Assembly (NCBI RefSeq): GCF_949987535.1 | Contig: NC_080073.1 | Location: forward strand, 27,090,116 to 27,154,115 | Direction of reading: 5' to 3' | Length of the DNA stretch: 64,000 nt | Origin: Balaenoptera acutorostrata | Taxonomy: Eukaryota > Chordata > Mammalia > Artiodactyla > Balaenopteridae | Part shown: piece after piece, positions 32,888 through 44,885 of the stretch | How the letters are laid out: each line of letters starts with the position of its first letter | Position numbering within the stretch: the first letter of the stretch is position 1 | The notes under the pieces: model-generated | Database searches by the model: none | What the model was told of the DNA's origin: nothing | The model's input: the letters and a program-made list of their open reading frames with translations, nothing else | Translations under genes and position numbers: made by a program

Positions 32888-33465
32888 GATGTTCTAGTTA
32901 TCTATTGCTAATGATTAGCAACCATCTCAAATTTTAGTGGTGTAAAACAACAGCAGACTCTGAGTCGGGAATTTGGAAAGGGCATAATAGTTACAGCTCT
33001 TCTGTGCTTATAACATCTGCAGCCCTAGTTGAAAATACTTTGGAGCTAGGAGGTGACTGTCTTATCTAGAGCCTGGAGTCATCTAGCAGTATCTTCACTC
33101 ACGTGCCTGGCACTTGGGCCAGGATGACTCAAAGGCTGGGATCGGCTGGGACCATGAACTGCACCTACCTGTGGGCTTTTCATGTAGCGTGGGCTTCTCC
33201 CAGCATGGCAGCTCAGTTCTGTGAGATAGTATCCCAAGTGGGAGCATCTGGAGAACGAGTGTTCACTCCAGTCTTCAGACGCATATTTGGTGTCACTTTC
33301 TTTGTACTCTGTGGTAAAAGTGGATCACTAAGAAATGCCCAGATTCAAGGGGAGAGGAATTAGATTCTACCTCTTGATGGAGGGAAGCAAGGTCACAAGG
33401 CTGAAGAACATATGGAATGGGAGATATTGCTGTGTCAATCTTTGGAAAATACAGTCTATTACAAT
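32888..33465 (+). mobile_element. Ancient LTR, LTR33-like (ERVL)
   Basis: 'agttatctattgctaatgattagc', 'tagtggtgtaaaacaacagc', 'ccagattcaaggggagaggaattag', 'ctcttgatggagggaagcaagg' and 'gggagatattgctgtgtcaatctttggaaaatac' match an old ~500-bp LTR consensus I associate with LTR33. Family name is from memory. No retroviral reading frame is attached. Open frames at 33103-33592 are chance frames within it. Confidence 0.6.
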
Positions 33466-33764
33466 CTTCAACTTTACATTTTCCCTATTTTATCATATTG
33501 AATATCAAACACCTTGCAAGAGGCTAATAACTTCCCTGCCAGCCTCAAATGATCTGGCAATGAGGAGAAAAAGAGCGTATCCAATGTCTTGAACTCTCCC
33601 AGAAAAAAATTACTCTCTGTATGGAGCATGCCTTAGTTCATGAGCAGTAGTACTTAATGGAGGCTTCTGTAATTATCAAAAGGTCCTAAGTAACTGGTGG
33701 TAGCCAAGGATGTCCTAAAGTGAGAAAAATTCCTATAAAAGAACTTTAATAAATAACTCTACCA

Positions 33765-33950
33765 TTTATTTGCACCTTCCTGGCTACTCTTAATGTGCAT
33801 ATAATCCTCACAAGCCAATAGGTAAATAATATTCCAAGTTCTCTATACTAAGAAGAAAATTGAGGATTGGAAACCTTAGGTAACAGTTCAAGTTTCACCC
33901 AGATAAGAAGTGGTACAGCAAGGGTTCAGGTCCAGCTCTTTCAGACAACC
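33765..33950 (-). mobile_element. MIR SINE, decayed
   Basis: 'accatttatttgcaccttcctgg', 'gtgcatataatcctcacaagcc' and 'agaagtggtacagcaagggttcagg' fit reverse-complement MIR. Confidence 0.65.
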
Positions 33951-33989
33951 ATAGATGTTCAGTGACAACCTGGTGATATTCCTTGGACA

Positions 33990-34555
33990 TCAGTTAGTCT
34001 CAAACTCTTTTTTTTCAATCAGGACTCTTTTTGCTTCAGGTGATGAAAACATAACCAACCTTGGCTCATGTAAGTGGCGAGTCATGCCAGTTATAGGAGC
34101 TTCAGACATGGCTGGATCCAGGAGCTCCAACTGTGTCCTTGTGAGTCTGTCCCTCTCCAACTCTTGGTTCTCCTTCCTTGTCTTTTGGTTTCATTCTCAA
34201 GCAGCATCTCCCTGTGTGGTGATAAAGATGGCCACCACCAGTTACAGGCCTATATCTTACCATTGGAGCAAAGCCAACAGGTATTTATCTTGCCTGCTCT
34301 ATAAATTTAAGAAAGCCTCTTTAACTTCTTATTTGGATTAACTCCAACTGATCTCAGTTGGATCACAGATCCATTCTTGAATCAACCACCTGTGAGCTGG
34401 GAGATGAAATCAGATGGTCGACCACATTTAAGTCAGACCTTCACAAGCAATATGTACTGTGCATGGGGGAGGAGTGGTTTCCCAAAGGAATATCAGGGTG
34501 AAGGATCAAATGCAAAGTAATGGTTATCGAGCAGGCAAAAACATCAGGTGCTGAC
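33990..34555 (+). mobile_element. Unnamed old interspersed repeat, copy 1
   Basis: 'ttgcttcaggtgatgaaaacataaccaacc', 'gataaagatggccaccaccag', 'ggggaggagtggtttcccaaagg' and 'gcaggcaaaaacatcagg' follow a consensus I remember as a common mammalian repeat but cannot name. The same order of landmarks recurs 3 kb away (37541-37990). The 128-codon frame at 33955-34341 lies inside and has no support as a gene. Confidence 0.5.
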
Positions 34556-34756
34556 TATATCTTCATTTTGCAGATGGATAATCTTATAGCTGGAAGACTG
34601 ATCCTTATTCCATTTTTATGAGTTCCTTCCCTCTGGCTCCCAGTGTTCTAGTACTGCATCTGTTCCTCCTTCCTTGAGGAAAAGAGTTGACAAATTTATA
34701 CACACTAAGGTGTGAGTCACTCAGTCACCAAGAATGCTTGTATTCTAGTTTCTATA

Positions 34757-34870
34757 ATAAGCATTCACTTATTTGACCAGTATCTGTTGAGCATTCACTA
34801 TGTGACAAGCCTGTGCTAGGTAAACACTGCAGATGCAGAAGTGCAATAAGACAGGTCTGACTTACATAGA
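34757..34870 (-). mobile_element. L2 LINE 3' end
   Basis: 'agtatctgttgagcattcactatgtgacaagcctgtgctagg' followed by 'actgcagatgcagaagtg' is the reverse complement of L2. Confidence 0.75.
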
Positions 34871-34929
34871 TTTGAGTATGTATTAATATTTTAATGGAAA
34901 AAAATAAACTATTTTCATTTTTTAAATGT

Positions 34930-35137
34930 TGAGGTCATCAGGCAAAGGGCAAATACTCAGGTATTGTCAAATTGGAGGACTCCATAAATATTGCTTGGAG
35001 CTGCTTTCTGTCCTCCAACCCCTCAGAGATTTGATTGAGTCAGTCTGGATGTTAAGATCCAGGAATCTGAATTTTTATAAAGCATTCCCAGGAAATTTTG
35101 ATGAAGATGGTTCAGGGACCTTACTTTGAATCCCACT
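34930..35137 (+). mobile_element. MER5A-like hAT-Charlie element, decayed
   Basis: 'ccaacccctcagagatttgattgag', 'aggaatctgaatttttataaagc' and 'ggttcagggaccttactttgaatccc' match the right half of MER5A. Confidence 0.65.
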
Positions 35138-35430
35138 GGCTTAACCCAAAGGAATTATTCTCTAATGACTGTATGTCTAGAATATAGAAATCTCTGAATT
35201 TTTCCAGAAAAACAGAAACCTTAGAGCAAGAATGCCTTTCCCTTCAAAGCACACTGCATAAGAAGTGTTGAATCCGGTCTCTTCATAAGCGTCCACCCCG
35301 ATTTCCTTTGTGTTGGGATTTGCAAGGTGGATAAATGATGCTGTCAGGGCCCTGCCCAGTACCAATCTCTTCACATTGAAGGCTGCTTACTCTGACACCT
35401 GAGCCTCTGTCTGATGGTTCTGGGGGGTTA

Positions 35431-36035
35431 CCTATTTTTTTTATTGAAGTATAGTTGAGTTACAATGTTGTGTTAATTTCTGCTGTACACAAAGTGACTA
35501 AGTTATACACATGTATACATTCTTTTTTATATTCTTTTCCATTATGGTTTATCCCAGGATATTAGTTTCCTGTGCTATACAGTAGGACCTTGTTGTTTAT
35601 CCATTCTATATGTAATAGTTTGCATCTACTAACCCCCAACTCCCAGTCCATCCCTCCCACACCTCTCCTCCCCTCTTGGCAATCATAAGTCTGTTCTCTA
35701 TAACTGTGAGTCTGTTTCTGTTTGGTCGATCGGTTTATTTGTGCCATATTTTAGATTCCACATATAGGTGATATCACATGATATTTGTCTTTCTCTTTCT
35801 GACTTCACTTAGTATGGTAATCTCTAGTTGCATCCATGTTGCTGCAATGACATTACTTCGTTTCTTTAATGGCTGAGTAATATTCCATTGTATTTATGTA
35901 CCACATCTTCTTTATCCATTCATCTGTCGATGGACATTTAGGTTGTTTCCATGTCTTGGCTATTGTGAATAGTGCTGCTATGAGCATAGGAGAGCATGTA
36001 TCTTTCTGAATTATAGTTTTGTCTGGATGTCTGAG
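35431..36035 (-). mobile_element. Cetartiodactyl-type L1 3' end, about 600 bp
   Basis: On the minus strand it keeps the last ~70 ORF2 codons open (35853-36062; landmarks TWKQPKCPSTDEWIK and MWYINTMEYYSAIK), then the 3' UTR and a poly(A) tail seen as T8 at 35443-35450. It is a 5'-truncated dead copy. I could not fix a clean target duplication. Confidence 0.9.
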
Positions 36036-36059
36036 GGTATTTTTGTCTGGCCGTGGAGA

Positions 36060-36395
36060 CAAACTTCACTTAGGTGTGTCCAGGTGAAGGACTGAAGAAT
36101 AAATGCCCCTAAGGCTGCCCTCAACCAACGTCAGTTGGTAAATACATACCCCAGCTCCCTCCTTCTTCATTGGGGTATTCCATTGTTCTACATCGTCTCT
36201 CAGGATCCCCCCAAAGTATCAAGCTGCAGTTGTCCACCATGGTAACTGGCTTGTGAAAGTTTGTTCCAGTGGCTTTCTTCCCTATTCCTCTACTGTTTCC
36301 TGTGATCATTTCCCTTATAAATGGGCACACTCTAATCCTTATCTCAGAGTCATGTTCTTGGGAAGCCCTAAGAAACACACATGTATGTCTAATTG
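36060..36395 (+). mobile_element. Possible old LTR (MLT1/LTR16-like)
   Basis: The right end 'tcccttataaatgggcacactctaatccttatctcagagtcatg' then 'cttgggaagccctaagaaac' resembles the 3' end of old ERVL-type LTRs. The left end is not clear, so family and extent are uncertain. Confidence 0.35.
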
Positions 36396-36429
36396 TAAAA
36401 TTCCTGTGCTGTGCTTCCATTGTTGTTAG

Positions 36430-37080
36430 AGATATTAAGTGCTGACAGTTGCCTTCAGATTATATCAAGAAAGAGGTTCCAGTCAACTGTCTGAAGGAAT
36501 CAAGCAAAGCCTTAAATTACAATGGATTCCTCAATATCTGACACAGAAACTAGTACACACACTCTCAGCTATCAAGCAGAAGATGGAGACCTTATTACTA
36601 TTATTACTACTTTTACCATTAACTCTGAAAAAAGCATTCAGCCCAAATCATGCTAAATAGTTATTCCAAAGAAGGATGTGGGGAAGGAACAGACTGATAT
36701 TAAAATGTTTTTGTACTAAAATAGTCATCGAAAGTGCAAAGAGTGTGTTGATTATGCAGAATGCATCCGAGCATGATTAGATGTTTGGCAGAAGAGAAAC
36801 TAGAAAGGAGTGGAAAAAGCCAAGCAAAAGCCAGCCAGACCCAAAGACTTACTCAAAAATAAATGGATAGAAAACCGTTTCTTGGAATTTGAATGTTGAT
36901 GAATAACTGGCATCTCCGTTCTTCATCTACTTTCAAATGGTAACAAGTCATTCTGATGATAAGTTCAGAATGTGTCTATTTTTGGCAATCTGATGGCCAT
37001 GGAGATCATCCCATTTTGTGTTCTATTGATTACCGCCCCCCAGGCTTTTAGAAGAATCTGAGAATAAACAGTAGCATCAT
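36430..37080. other. Unassigned non-coding DNA
   Basis: A short TTA/CTA run sits at 36592-36615. Nothing else is assignable. Confidence 0.5.
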
Positions 37081-37178
37081 GCTTTGTTCTCTGACATAAA
37101 GAGAAAAAGAAAAGAAAAATACTTGTTGAATGAATGAACACATAAGTAACAAGACAAAAACTTAAGTATGGAGGATAA

Positions 37179-37246
37179 GTTTATATATACATATATATAT
37201 AAACTCATATATACAATACACAAGTATATATATACATATATATATA
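37179..37246. repeat. (TA)n/(TACA)n compound microsatellite
   Basis: Two blocks of ATATAC/ATATAT repeats. They are self-complementary and could form hairpins. Confidence 0.88.
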
Positions 37247-37540
37247 GCAGGGGAGGGGCAAGGAGCGCTCTTTCAGACAAACATTCAGTATACCTGTTTC
37301 TGTTCTTGCTAGAACTATCAGGGAGAGATCAGTTTGGAAATTTGTTTTCAGTTCTACTGTCCAGGCATCAATTGGGTTGTAGAGGAAAATACACAGTTGA
37401 AAAGCTTCGAAAACAATTGTGCTGTATTTTTTTCTGAGAATTTCAGATAATGCTACTCTTCTGAAACCATTTATTAGATATTTTCAGAAATCATATCATT
37501 AAATCCCTTCTTCTACATCTAATTATAATAAAACCAACTA

Positions 37541-37990
37541 TTTCAGTTAGGATTCTCAGTTTGCAAGCAACAGAAATTGATTGGATCTGTCTAACTTGAG
37601 CACAAAGTAAGTCATTGAGAGTTCTGGGGGAAATGTTCAGATTTAAGGGAAAAGCTGAAGAACCAGACAGAGAAAAGGCTACCAGGAACCACTGATGCTC
37701 TGAGAATCCTGGCAGCAAGAACAAACTGACAAATTTCAGCCACCAGAGCTGGAATGAACCATCTTCAACTGCTTTTGCAGCCTTCATGTCATGCCATTAA
37801 AGATTTAGAATACTAAGAAAAAAGAAAATTTGTCCAGCTTGGGTTACAGGTCTACCTCTTGGCAAGGGAGGGTGGTATACCTGGAATGACAATTCCACCA
37901 AAATGGCATGCAGTGGAGGAGAACTCATTCCTCCAAAAGAAAACTAGTTACTGGAACCAGAAGAAGAGGGCTATAGAGCTAGGGCTAGAG
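37541..37990 (+). mobile_element. Unnamed old interspersed repeat, copy 2
   Basis: 'ttaggattctcagtttgcaagcaacagaaattg', 'ttaagggaaaagctgaagaacc' and 'tcctccaaaagaaaactagttactggaaccagaagaag' follow the order of copy 1 at 33990. A run of A (38028-38043) lies 40 bp after it. Confidence 0.45.
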
Positions 37991-38027
37991 GTATTGATAA
38001 ATGATTAATGAGTGAACAAGTTTGTTT

Positions 38028-38043
38028 AAAAAAAAAAAAAAAA
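38028..38043. repeat. A16 homopolymer
   Basis: Poly(A) run. It may be the tail of a retroelement to the left that I cannot otherwise identify. Confidence 0.9.
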
Positions 38044-38869
38044 GACCAGTCTTAGAGCTTTGCCTTACTATTGCATGGTCTTGCTATTTTTCTGCCTTGT
38101 CCAAAATACATCCTTTATAGCCCTAATAATTATCACAGTAACATTAGAATTTTTTGGAAAGGCATCACTTTTGGAAGACACCCCCCTCTTACCACTAGCT
38201 GGCTTTTGCCCCCAAGCCCTGAAGCTTCACTACTCTTTCTCATTTATCCCTCCAAACTCTAAACACAGAGTAGCCCTTCCCATCTGCTCAACCTCTGCAC
38301 GCTGTGGCCTTAAAGACTCCAGTTTAAGGCACAAATTGTGAATCTCTGAGTTTGAATACATGACCAACTGCTATGTGCTAGAAATTTGACATTATATTCC
38401 CTGTGTTCGGTATTTTACATTTATATTCACCTTTGTGCAGATAAACCCTATAGCATAAAACAAAAAGTAATGACAGTAATACGACAGCCCTTGAAAGCTC
38501 AGTGGGATATTTTCCGAGGCCTTTGAAAACTACCACATTCTCAAGTATATCCCTTTGAATTATATTTTTCCCCACAAAATGCAGTAAAGCAGAGTGGAGA
38601 AACTATAAGTAATCCCCTTGGTCTTTAATGATTCTAGAAATACAGGACTAAAGTCATTTACACAGCCATTAGAATAAATACTGGCTGGAGCACTCACTGA
38701 AACAATTTCACAAATCTTTGTTCTTGCTTTCCTAATAGTACAGAGATCTGACTCACTGCCAAATATAACATCTCCCCTTCCATGTCTTCAATACATGGAA
38801 TGTCTAGAAGAAGTCCCAATTGTGTAAAGCTCTTCATGTCGACCACAAATGCTGGAAGGAGGAAGTAAG
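38044..38869. other. Unassigned non-coding DNA
   Basis: A 93-codon plus-strand frame (38060-38341) has no motif I recognise. No other signal is seen. Confidence 0.45.
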
Positions 38870-39085
38870 CAAGGAGTTGGGCTCTGGAGTTTGACTTCCC
38901 AGGTTCAAATCCAGGCTGCACCACCTAGTACTTTGTGAACTTGACAAGACGTCTCTTGAGTAAGCCTCGTTTCCCTCACCTGGAAAATGGTGTCATGACA
39001 GCATCTCCATGTGACATTTATTTTAAGCACTTCGTTAAGTGTCTGGTACTTCATAAATGCTCAGTATACATTAGCAACTACTTTT
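38870..39085 (+). mobile_element. MIR SINE, nearly full length
   Basis: 'gggctctggagtttgacttcccaggttcaaatccaggctgcacc' is the tRNA-like to body part; 'cctcgtttccctcacctggaaaatgg' and 'cttcataaatgctcagtatac' complete it. Confidence 0.88.
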
Positions 39086-40504
39086 TAAAAAGGCTTTAAA
39101 AAATTATATTAGGAAAGCAATTGCTTCTGCAACAATGAATAGAGAACAGCAAAGCACCTTAAAATATATATGCTGGTTTTTCAGCGAAGCCCATTTACCA
39201 GCTAGATGACTCATCCCACACACACAACTTATATTTGTGTCCTAGAAAAATTTAAGATTCCTTTATGGTATTAACCTTCAGGGTCCCTTACAAATAACTG
39301 AAATCCTAAATCCGTATGCACCCAGGATCTAATGCAGAGTTGACAAATAATTGGGAAGTAAAATAGTGAACTTTTAGAAGGAATGTCCCTGAAATACCAT
39401 CTGGCTTTGTGACAAAGACAAAAACATATTAATGTCTAACAAAGTAATTTAAAACATAACTGAGCTACAGAGTGCTGTACTATGAAATTATGTAATGCTC
39501 TGAGTGACTTATTAGAACTTCAGGATTAATACCAGGCCAAGTAGATTGTTCAGCTCACTGAAGCAATCGTCCCATAATGATAATGTAGGGTTTCCCAGGA
39601 AACACATCAGAGTTGCCGAAATGGAGACAGAGCATAAAAAATAAGTCCAAGTCCCATGATTTTCTGTCTTCTTCAAAGAGGTGGCTTTAAAATATCATGG
39701 GAAACACATTCATGGTAAAGTCTATATTACTACTAATATCATAGTAAAAGCACTAACTGATGACAGCTATTTGGTGGCAAGAATTTCCCATTAATTTCCA
39801 TGGAACATATTCTCCCGAGTTTACAATAGAAAAGTAGAAATGTGAACTCAAACACGGAGCTTGTGTCTGTACAGAATTTGCGTCAATAGAATGTGGTACA
39901 GTTTATAAATGGCTTTAGAGAAGATATATGACTCCAATTAAATAAGGAACCAAAAGATGTCAAATAAATATTCCTCTCAAAGACTCCTCTCAGGCCAAGA
40001 AGCCCAGGAGATTTATCTAGAAGGAAATTTACTAGTAAGCACGTTACCTCTTTGGCAACACTACAGAGGAATAGCTTTCCAGCAAGGGAGCTTTGCTTGA
40101 TCTAGTGCTGGGCGTTGCCACGCTGCCTTGGGTCTCATTGATCCACAGGTATCTCTGCTCCTTCATCCAGGTGTCACAGCACCACAACATGCCGGCATTA
40201 TTCCTTCACTTGGGGTTACCCATTCTCCTTGCAACAGATCTTATGTAAAATACAAATACTCCTGGGAGGAGGCAACACATTATTACTATTGCCTTAGTAT
40301 GAATTAATTCAGAGTAACCAAATCCCATTAACACATGGGGAATAGGCATAGAACGTCTATTGGTGCTCTAGAAGGGATGGTGGTGCCACTGTGGAGCAAA
40401 AAAGGATGCAGTAAAAATAATTAGGTGGACACTTAAAGAAAATGCTGTTTTACTTGGATGCCAAATTTCCAAATTATGATAGGTGAAATTATTTTCAGCA
40501 AATA
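39086..40504. other. Single-copy DNA, possible conserved segment
   Basis: About 1.4 kb in which I recognise no transposon and only short simple runs. No frame of 60 codons or more is open in it. Conservation or enhancer function cannot be judged from one sequence. Confidence 0.4.
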
Positions 40505-40890
40505 CTTACTTCCCTACTTTGAGTGGAACACTTCCTGCCTCATTGACTTTGGGCCTGGACATGTGACTCATTTCGTCCAATAGAATGTGGACATGAAGTT
40601 AGTATCTCTTATGTTGGCATGCTTTGGTTTGCTCTCTTGCACTCCTGCCATTCATCATAAGAAGGAACATCCCCAGGTAGACACTGATCCAGGGAGGATG
40701 AGCAGAACTGAACACAACCCATCGCCTTGAGTGAGCCAAGACCAGTCAACCCACATCACAACACAGAACCTCTCCAGCTGACCCTCAGGCCCATGGGCAA
40801 GAAAAATAAATGCTTACTACTGTAAGCTATTGAGTTAGGTGATTTTTTTTGTGCAGCATTACTGCACAGTAGTTGACAGATTAATAGCAA
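40505..40890 (+). mobile_element. MLT1-like LTR (ERVL-MaLR)
   Basis: 'gggcctggacatgtgactcatttcgtccaatagaatgtgg', 'gggcaagaaaaataaatgcttactactgtaagctattgag' and 'gcagcattactgcacagtagttgacagatt' follow an old MLT1-type consensus, the last part being the conserved LTR 3' end. Confidence 0.65.
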
Positions 40891-40894
40891 CAGC

Positions 40895-41115
40895 TAATAC
40901 CAACTGAGCTCTTCCACTGTGCCAGGCACTGAACTAAGGACTTAACATTCATGATTTTTTTAAAAATTTTAAACAATCTGGGGGGGGTAGGAGTGATTCA
41001 CCTATTTAAAAAGTTAAGGGAGTGTCCTGAAGGCACGATTAGCAAGCAGCAGAATCAAGCTTCAAATCCAGGGCAATCTGATTCTAGCACCTAGTTACCT
41101 GCTATACCACCTCTG
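40895..41115 (-). mobile_element. MIR SINE
   Basis: 'gtgccaggcactgaactaagg', 'agtgattcacctatttaaaaagttaagg' and 'ttcaaatccagggcaatctgattctagc' are in reverse-complement MIR order. A G8 run lies at 40981-40988. Confidence 0.7.
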
Positions 41116-41189
41116 TAAGTATTCATTCATATCCGTGTTGAAGGGGCGAGACTCCATCTTTCTACTGGTCTTGAATTCATTTGTCTTAC

Positions 41190-41245
41190 ATCAATAATTA
41201 TTTATTGTGTACCTACTACATATTAGGCATTGAGTCTTGCATATA
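41190..41245 (-). mobile_element. Possible L2 LINE 3' end
   Basis: 'aattatttattgtgtacctactacatattaggcattgag' matches the L2 terminal segment in reverse. It is short. Confidence 0.5.
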
Positions 41246-41817
41246 GTAAGCACTCACTGCTTAAATGTATGGTACCTATTATTTTATCATGTAAGTATGT
41301 GAAAAAATTATAAATGGACAATGAGATCTTAAAACAAAAAAGGGAGAAAATAATGTGGTTTTATGAAAAATATATTTGATATAATTGAAGATAGAAACCA
41401 CTTCTAGTTGTTCATGTTAAATGATTGATTGCCACCAAATAAAATCTCAGCTTTAATTTCATTATCAGACCAAATAAATTCATCTGAAACCTAGAAAAAA
41501 ATTATATTCTAATTTTATCACCTTTTTAACTGACAGTTTTTATATTCTAAATTATCTCTTGGGCCCTAAGCTCGTTTAAAAAATACAAACAAAAAACTGC
41601 CACAACAACATATAATCTCCTCAATCATCAATCTCTGTCTCTGTCTTTCTCTTTTTCTCCTTCTCCTGCTTCTAACATGAGGAGGAATTATATGGAGGCC
41701 AGAATATCTCTATATAGGAAAAACTGTCTATATACCAAGCACTATTCTAGGGTGTACAAGGAAGACATTCTTCATAAGACTTTTCAAAGCTTTTAAGAGT
41801 TAGAAAGGACAAAATAT
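41246..41817. other. Unassigned AT-rich DNA with a pyrimidine tract
   Basis: A TCTC/TTCTCC-rich tract lies at 41630-41675. A short L2-like phrase ('accaagcactattctaggg') is at 41734-41752, too short to call. Nothing else is seen. Confidence 0.5.
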
Positions 41818-41975
41818 TTCTTGAATAACTACTAGTTATCAGGTACTAATATAAATTCTGGGAATCTTAGCACTAATAAAACACCTTTGTTTTACATTTA
41901 AGAAAATCACAAAAAGTACTCAATGTCCCTGGTCACAGAGCTAGGCATAGTCAATGGAGACTTAGAATCAAAGTT
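41818..41975 (-). mobile_element. MIR SINE, decayed
   Basis: 'aataactactagttatcaggtactaatataaattctggg', 'tacatttaagaaaatcac' and 'ggtcacagagctaggcatagtc' fit reverse-complement MIR. Confidence 0.6.
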
Positions 41976-42309
41976 CCCCTAATATAGCAAATAAATCATC
42001 TTGTTTTGCCAGAACCAGATCAGAACAAGAAAAGTGATAAAAGTTGATCTGGTCTTGGAGCCAAAAATGCCAACATTTGCAAAGGTCATTGAGGTAAAGT
42101 AAATGAATGAAGGTGGCCAGGGGTAATACCCCTGAAGAGGATTTGTGATAAGATAGAGAGCACAAACCCTGTGGCTGTCCCTGTTGATTGCTCAGGACAA
42201 GTCACTCCTGAAACCCTTTCTCTTGCTAACAGAACCCTGACTGTTCAGGTCATAGTGTTCTCAACCCCCAGGGATAAATCAGCATTGATGTAAACAAATG
42301 ATTATATCC
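41976..42309. other. Unassigned non-coding DNA
   Basis: Nothing assignable. Confidence 0.5.
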
Positions 42310-42670
42310 CGTTACCCTTTGCTAGTAGCTAGGGGTGGACATGTGACCCAGCATCTGGCCAATGAAATGCAGAGAAAGACTTCGAGGTGGCTTCTCAGAA
42401 ATCTTTCTCTTCCTTAAAAAAGAGGTAAATGGGAAGGAGTGCTCCCTTGAATGACCCCTTTCCCTTCTTACTGATATGATAGCAAAGAAAAAGAAAAAAC
42501 CCAACACACTGAGAATGGCAGCAAAAGATAGAAAGATACCATTGTTAAAGCTCTTGAATGAAGCCCCAAAACCTACCTTCAGATTCCTTACGCAAGCAAT
42601 AGATGTCCCTGTGGGTTATGCCTCTATTACTTGCAGCAGAATGCATCCCTAACTGCTCCATGCCCCAACT
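42310..42670 (+). mobile_element. MLT1-like LTR (ERVL-MaLR), decayed
   Basis: 'ggacatgtgacccagcatctggccaatgaaatgcag', 'ccaacacactgagaatggcagc' and 'ctctattacttgcagcagaatgcatccctaactgc' match an MLT1-type LTR from left part to 3' end. Confidence 0.6.
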
Positions 42671-43474
42671 ACAGAGGCAGCTGCTATTCAGCTCCTGCTG
42701 ACTACTGATTACAGGAATGTGGGCCCACTGTTGCCATCTTCCATTAAGTAGAAATCTAGATTTTTTAAAAATGTGAAATCATTCACTTTTAAAATACTGG
42801 CAACTCTATCAAATTAGTAAAACATTGTGCATGCCAAACAAAACACACCTCCAAGCCAGGTCTGAGAGCTACAATTCTGCAGTTCTTGAGCACTATGCAC
42901 GTCAAGTTTGTAAACTCAGTCTTAAATTAACTACCCCCTTTTCAGGTTGGTCTTATAGGAAACCCACAAAAGGATCACCAAAAAACAATTATTATGTGAA
43001 CACTAAATCCTGCAGATATAAGAAGCCAGATTTGCCTTCCTAGACTCAAGAAGAAAAGGAACAGCTTCTCCATAAAATTCTAGTCTTGGATTTATAAAGT
43101 CGAATCATTAGGTCATAGAGAGAATTGAATCTGTTCACACATTTCAATGGGTCTGTCTTCCAACTTGATTTGTCATCCTTTTGACAAGATCTCAGAAACT
43201 GATTGCAGAGCTACTTGGAGTTCAAGCTTCATGTAACTCATCAAAAGAGAAAGAAAAAAAACACTCTCTATGTCAATAATCAAACCAGGGACTGGCTGCT
43301 AATCTCAGGTTTATTGTGTGGCTTTGGATACCGCCCCGGGGCTGGAGTAAAAATAGCAGTAATGCTAGCAACTGCAACAATAACAGCAATGGCTTCCATC
43401 TAATCTAAGCACTGAAGGAGATCTCTGTTGTTTTCATGTTGGTGAAGTGCCCTCCCCTGCCCCATATGGTACCA
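42671..43474. other. Unassigned non-coding DNA
   Basis: Open frames at 42825-43043 and 43203-43403 (72 and 66 codons) have no motif. No repeat is recognised. Confidence 0.5.
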
Positions 43475-43685
43475 ATAGAACTGTAAATCCCAGGGGCTTG
43501 CCTACCTTACACATGCAAGGGAAAGCACGTGACCCAGACATGGCCAGTTATCTTCCAGTCCCTGACAATACCACTTAATTCCCAAATCCAATGGTGCCTG
43601 AAAAATGTTCATCCCTTGGACATTCCAATTAAGTAAGCCAATGAATTCCGGAAGAATATTGCTAAAAAGTTAGAATAAAAAGTAA
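43475..43685 (+). mobile_element. Possible MLT1-like LTR remnant
   Basis: 'gcacgtgacccagacatggcc' and 'taagccaatgaattccgg' echo the left and right parts of MLT1-type LTRs, but the copy is badly decayed. Confidence 0.35.
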
Positions 43686-44149
43686 CCATGCGCTGAGGTG
43701 ATGGAGCAATTAAATGTGAACTCTAATTGACTGACTAGGGTGGGTGGAAGGACAGTTTTAATCCAGACGCCTATCAGAGAATTCTCAGTGCAAGGACAAG
43801 GAGCGTTGATAGGAAACAAAACAAAAAAGTTATACAGTACACAGAAATGACATATGATAATAATAAAAAAAAAAAATTCTCTGCTACCTCTTCTTTAAAA
43901 ATGACCCTATCTTGAATTGTTGTCTTCTTTTTACTTCTTTTCTCCCCACTCCCTCCGAATGCGGTGTGTATTGTGCAGACAAAAAGAATATGACCTCCAG
44001 TGGATGATGATCTGCGGACAAGCATCTTGCAGGCCATAGAAATCCTGTGTCTTTCTTAAGCCTTGTTCCTTGCTGATTGTTAACAAATTATTTCAATGTC
44101 AAGGGAGAATGACCACCTCATTCATTCTGAACCCAGGTGTTACGGTCAG
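43686..44149. other. Unassigned DNA with an A11 run
   Basis: An A run lies at 43866-43876. Nothing else is assignable. Confidence 0.5.
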
Positions 44150-44335
44150 GTAGATTTTGTTCAGAGTCTCAGCTCTGCCCCTAAGTAGCTGTGATTCTTA
44201 GGTAAATTACTTAAATTCTATGAGTCTTGGTCTTCTCAACAGTAATATAGGTTTTGGTGAGCATTACACAAACTATCGTGTGTAAAAACACACAGCACAA
44301 TGCCTTGCACATTGTATGAGCTCAAATCAAGAGGT
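44150..44335 (+). mobile_element. MIR SINE
   Basis: 'gtctcagctctgcccctaagtagctgtgattcttagg', 'aattacttaaattctatgagtcttgg' and 'gcacaatgccttgcacattgtatgagc' keep MIR order. Confidence 0.8.
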
Positions 44336-44544
44336 TTTGGATGCTCGGTCCTTTTTTTCTCAGTTACTTTTTTGGCCCTCAGACTCTCAACCTCTTGGCT
44401 TTCTTTTCCTGTTATTTCTCTCTTTACCAACGTTTCTGTGACCATACTTCTTTTGTTTCCTTCCCAAAATAGAGCATATTGGAGAACACAGAATGGCGTT
44501 CCGTAAATTCCCTGCCCCAACACATGCCTCGAGCTCCCATGTTC

Positions 44545-44885
44545 TATCTTCAACTGCATCCTTGATGTCTCCACTTAGATCTCCCATAGGCACCTGGAAT
44601 TTAACATAGCCAAAATAGAACTCTTGATTTCCTTCATAGCCCCAGGACTGGTCTTCCCTCAGTCTCCCCCAGCTGAGGAAATGGCACCACCACCTAGCCA
44701 GTGCCCAACTGAGTTGGCTCTTTTATTCATCCCCCATATCCAAATCAGCAGCAAGTCTTACTGGTCCTACCTCCTGGATACATAATGACCCCACTTCTTC
44801 CATTACTGCCAATACTATCACCCTAGTTCAAGTCACCATCACCTGTTGCCTGGTCTCCTAGCAGCCTAACCAGTCTATCATTGAG
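44545..44885 (+). mobile_element. L2 LINE, region upstream of the 3' end
   Basis: 'gcacctggaatttaacatagccaaaatagaactcttgatttcc', 'ccatatccaaatcagcagcaagtcttactgg' and 'ttcaagtcaccatcacctgttgcctgg' match a part of L2 that is less often preserved than its terminus. Confidence 0.8.

Noticed and set aside
33955..34341. 128-codon plus-strand frame
   Set aside because: It sits inside an old interspersed repeat and shows no conserved motif.
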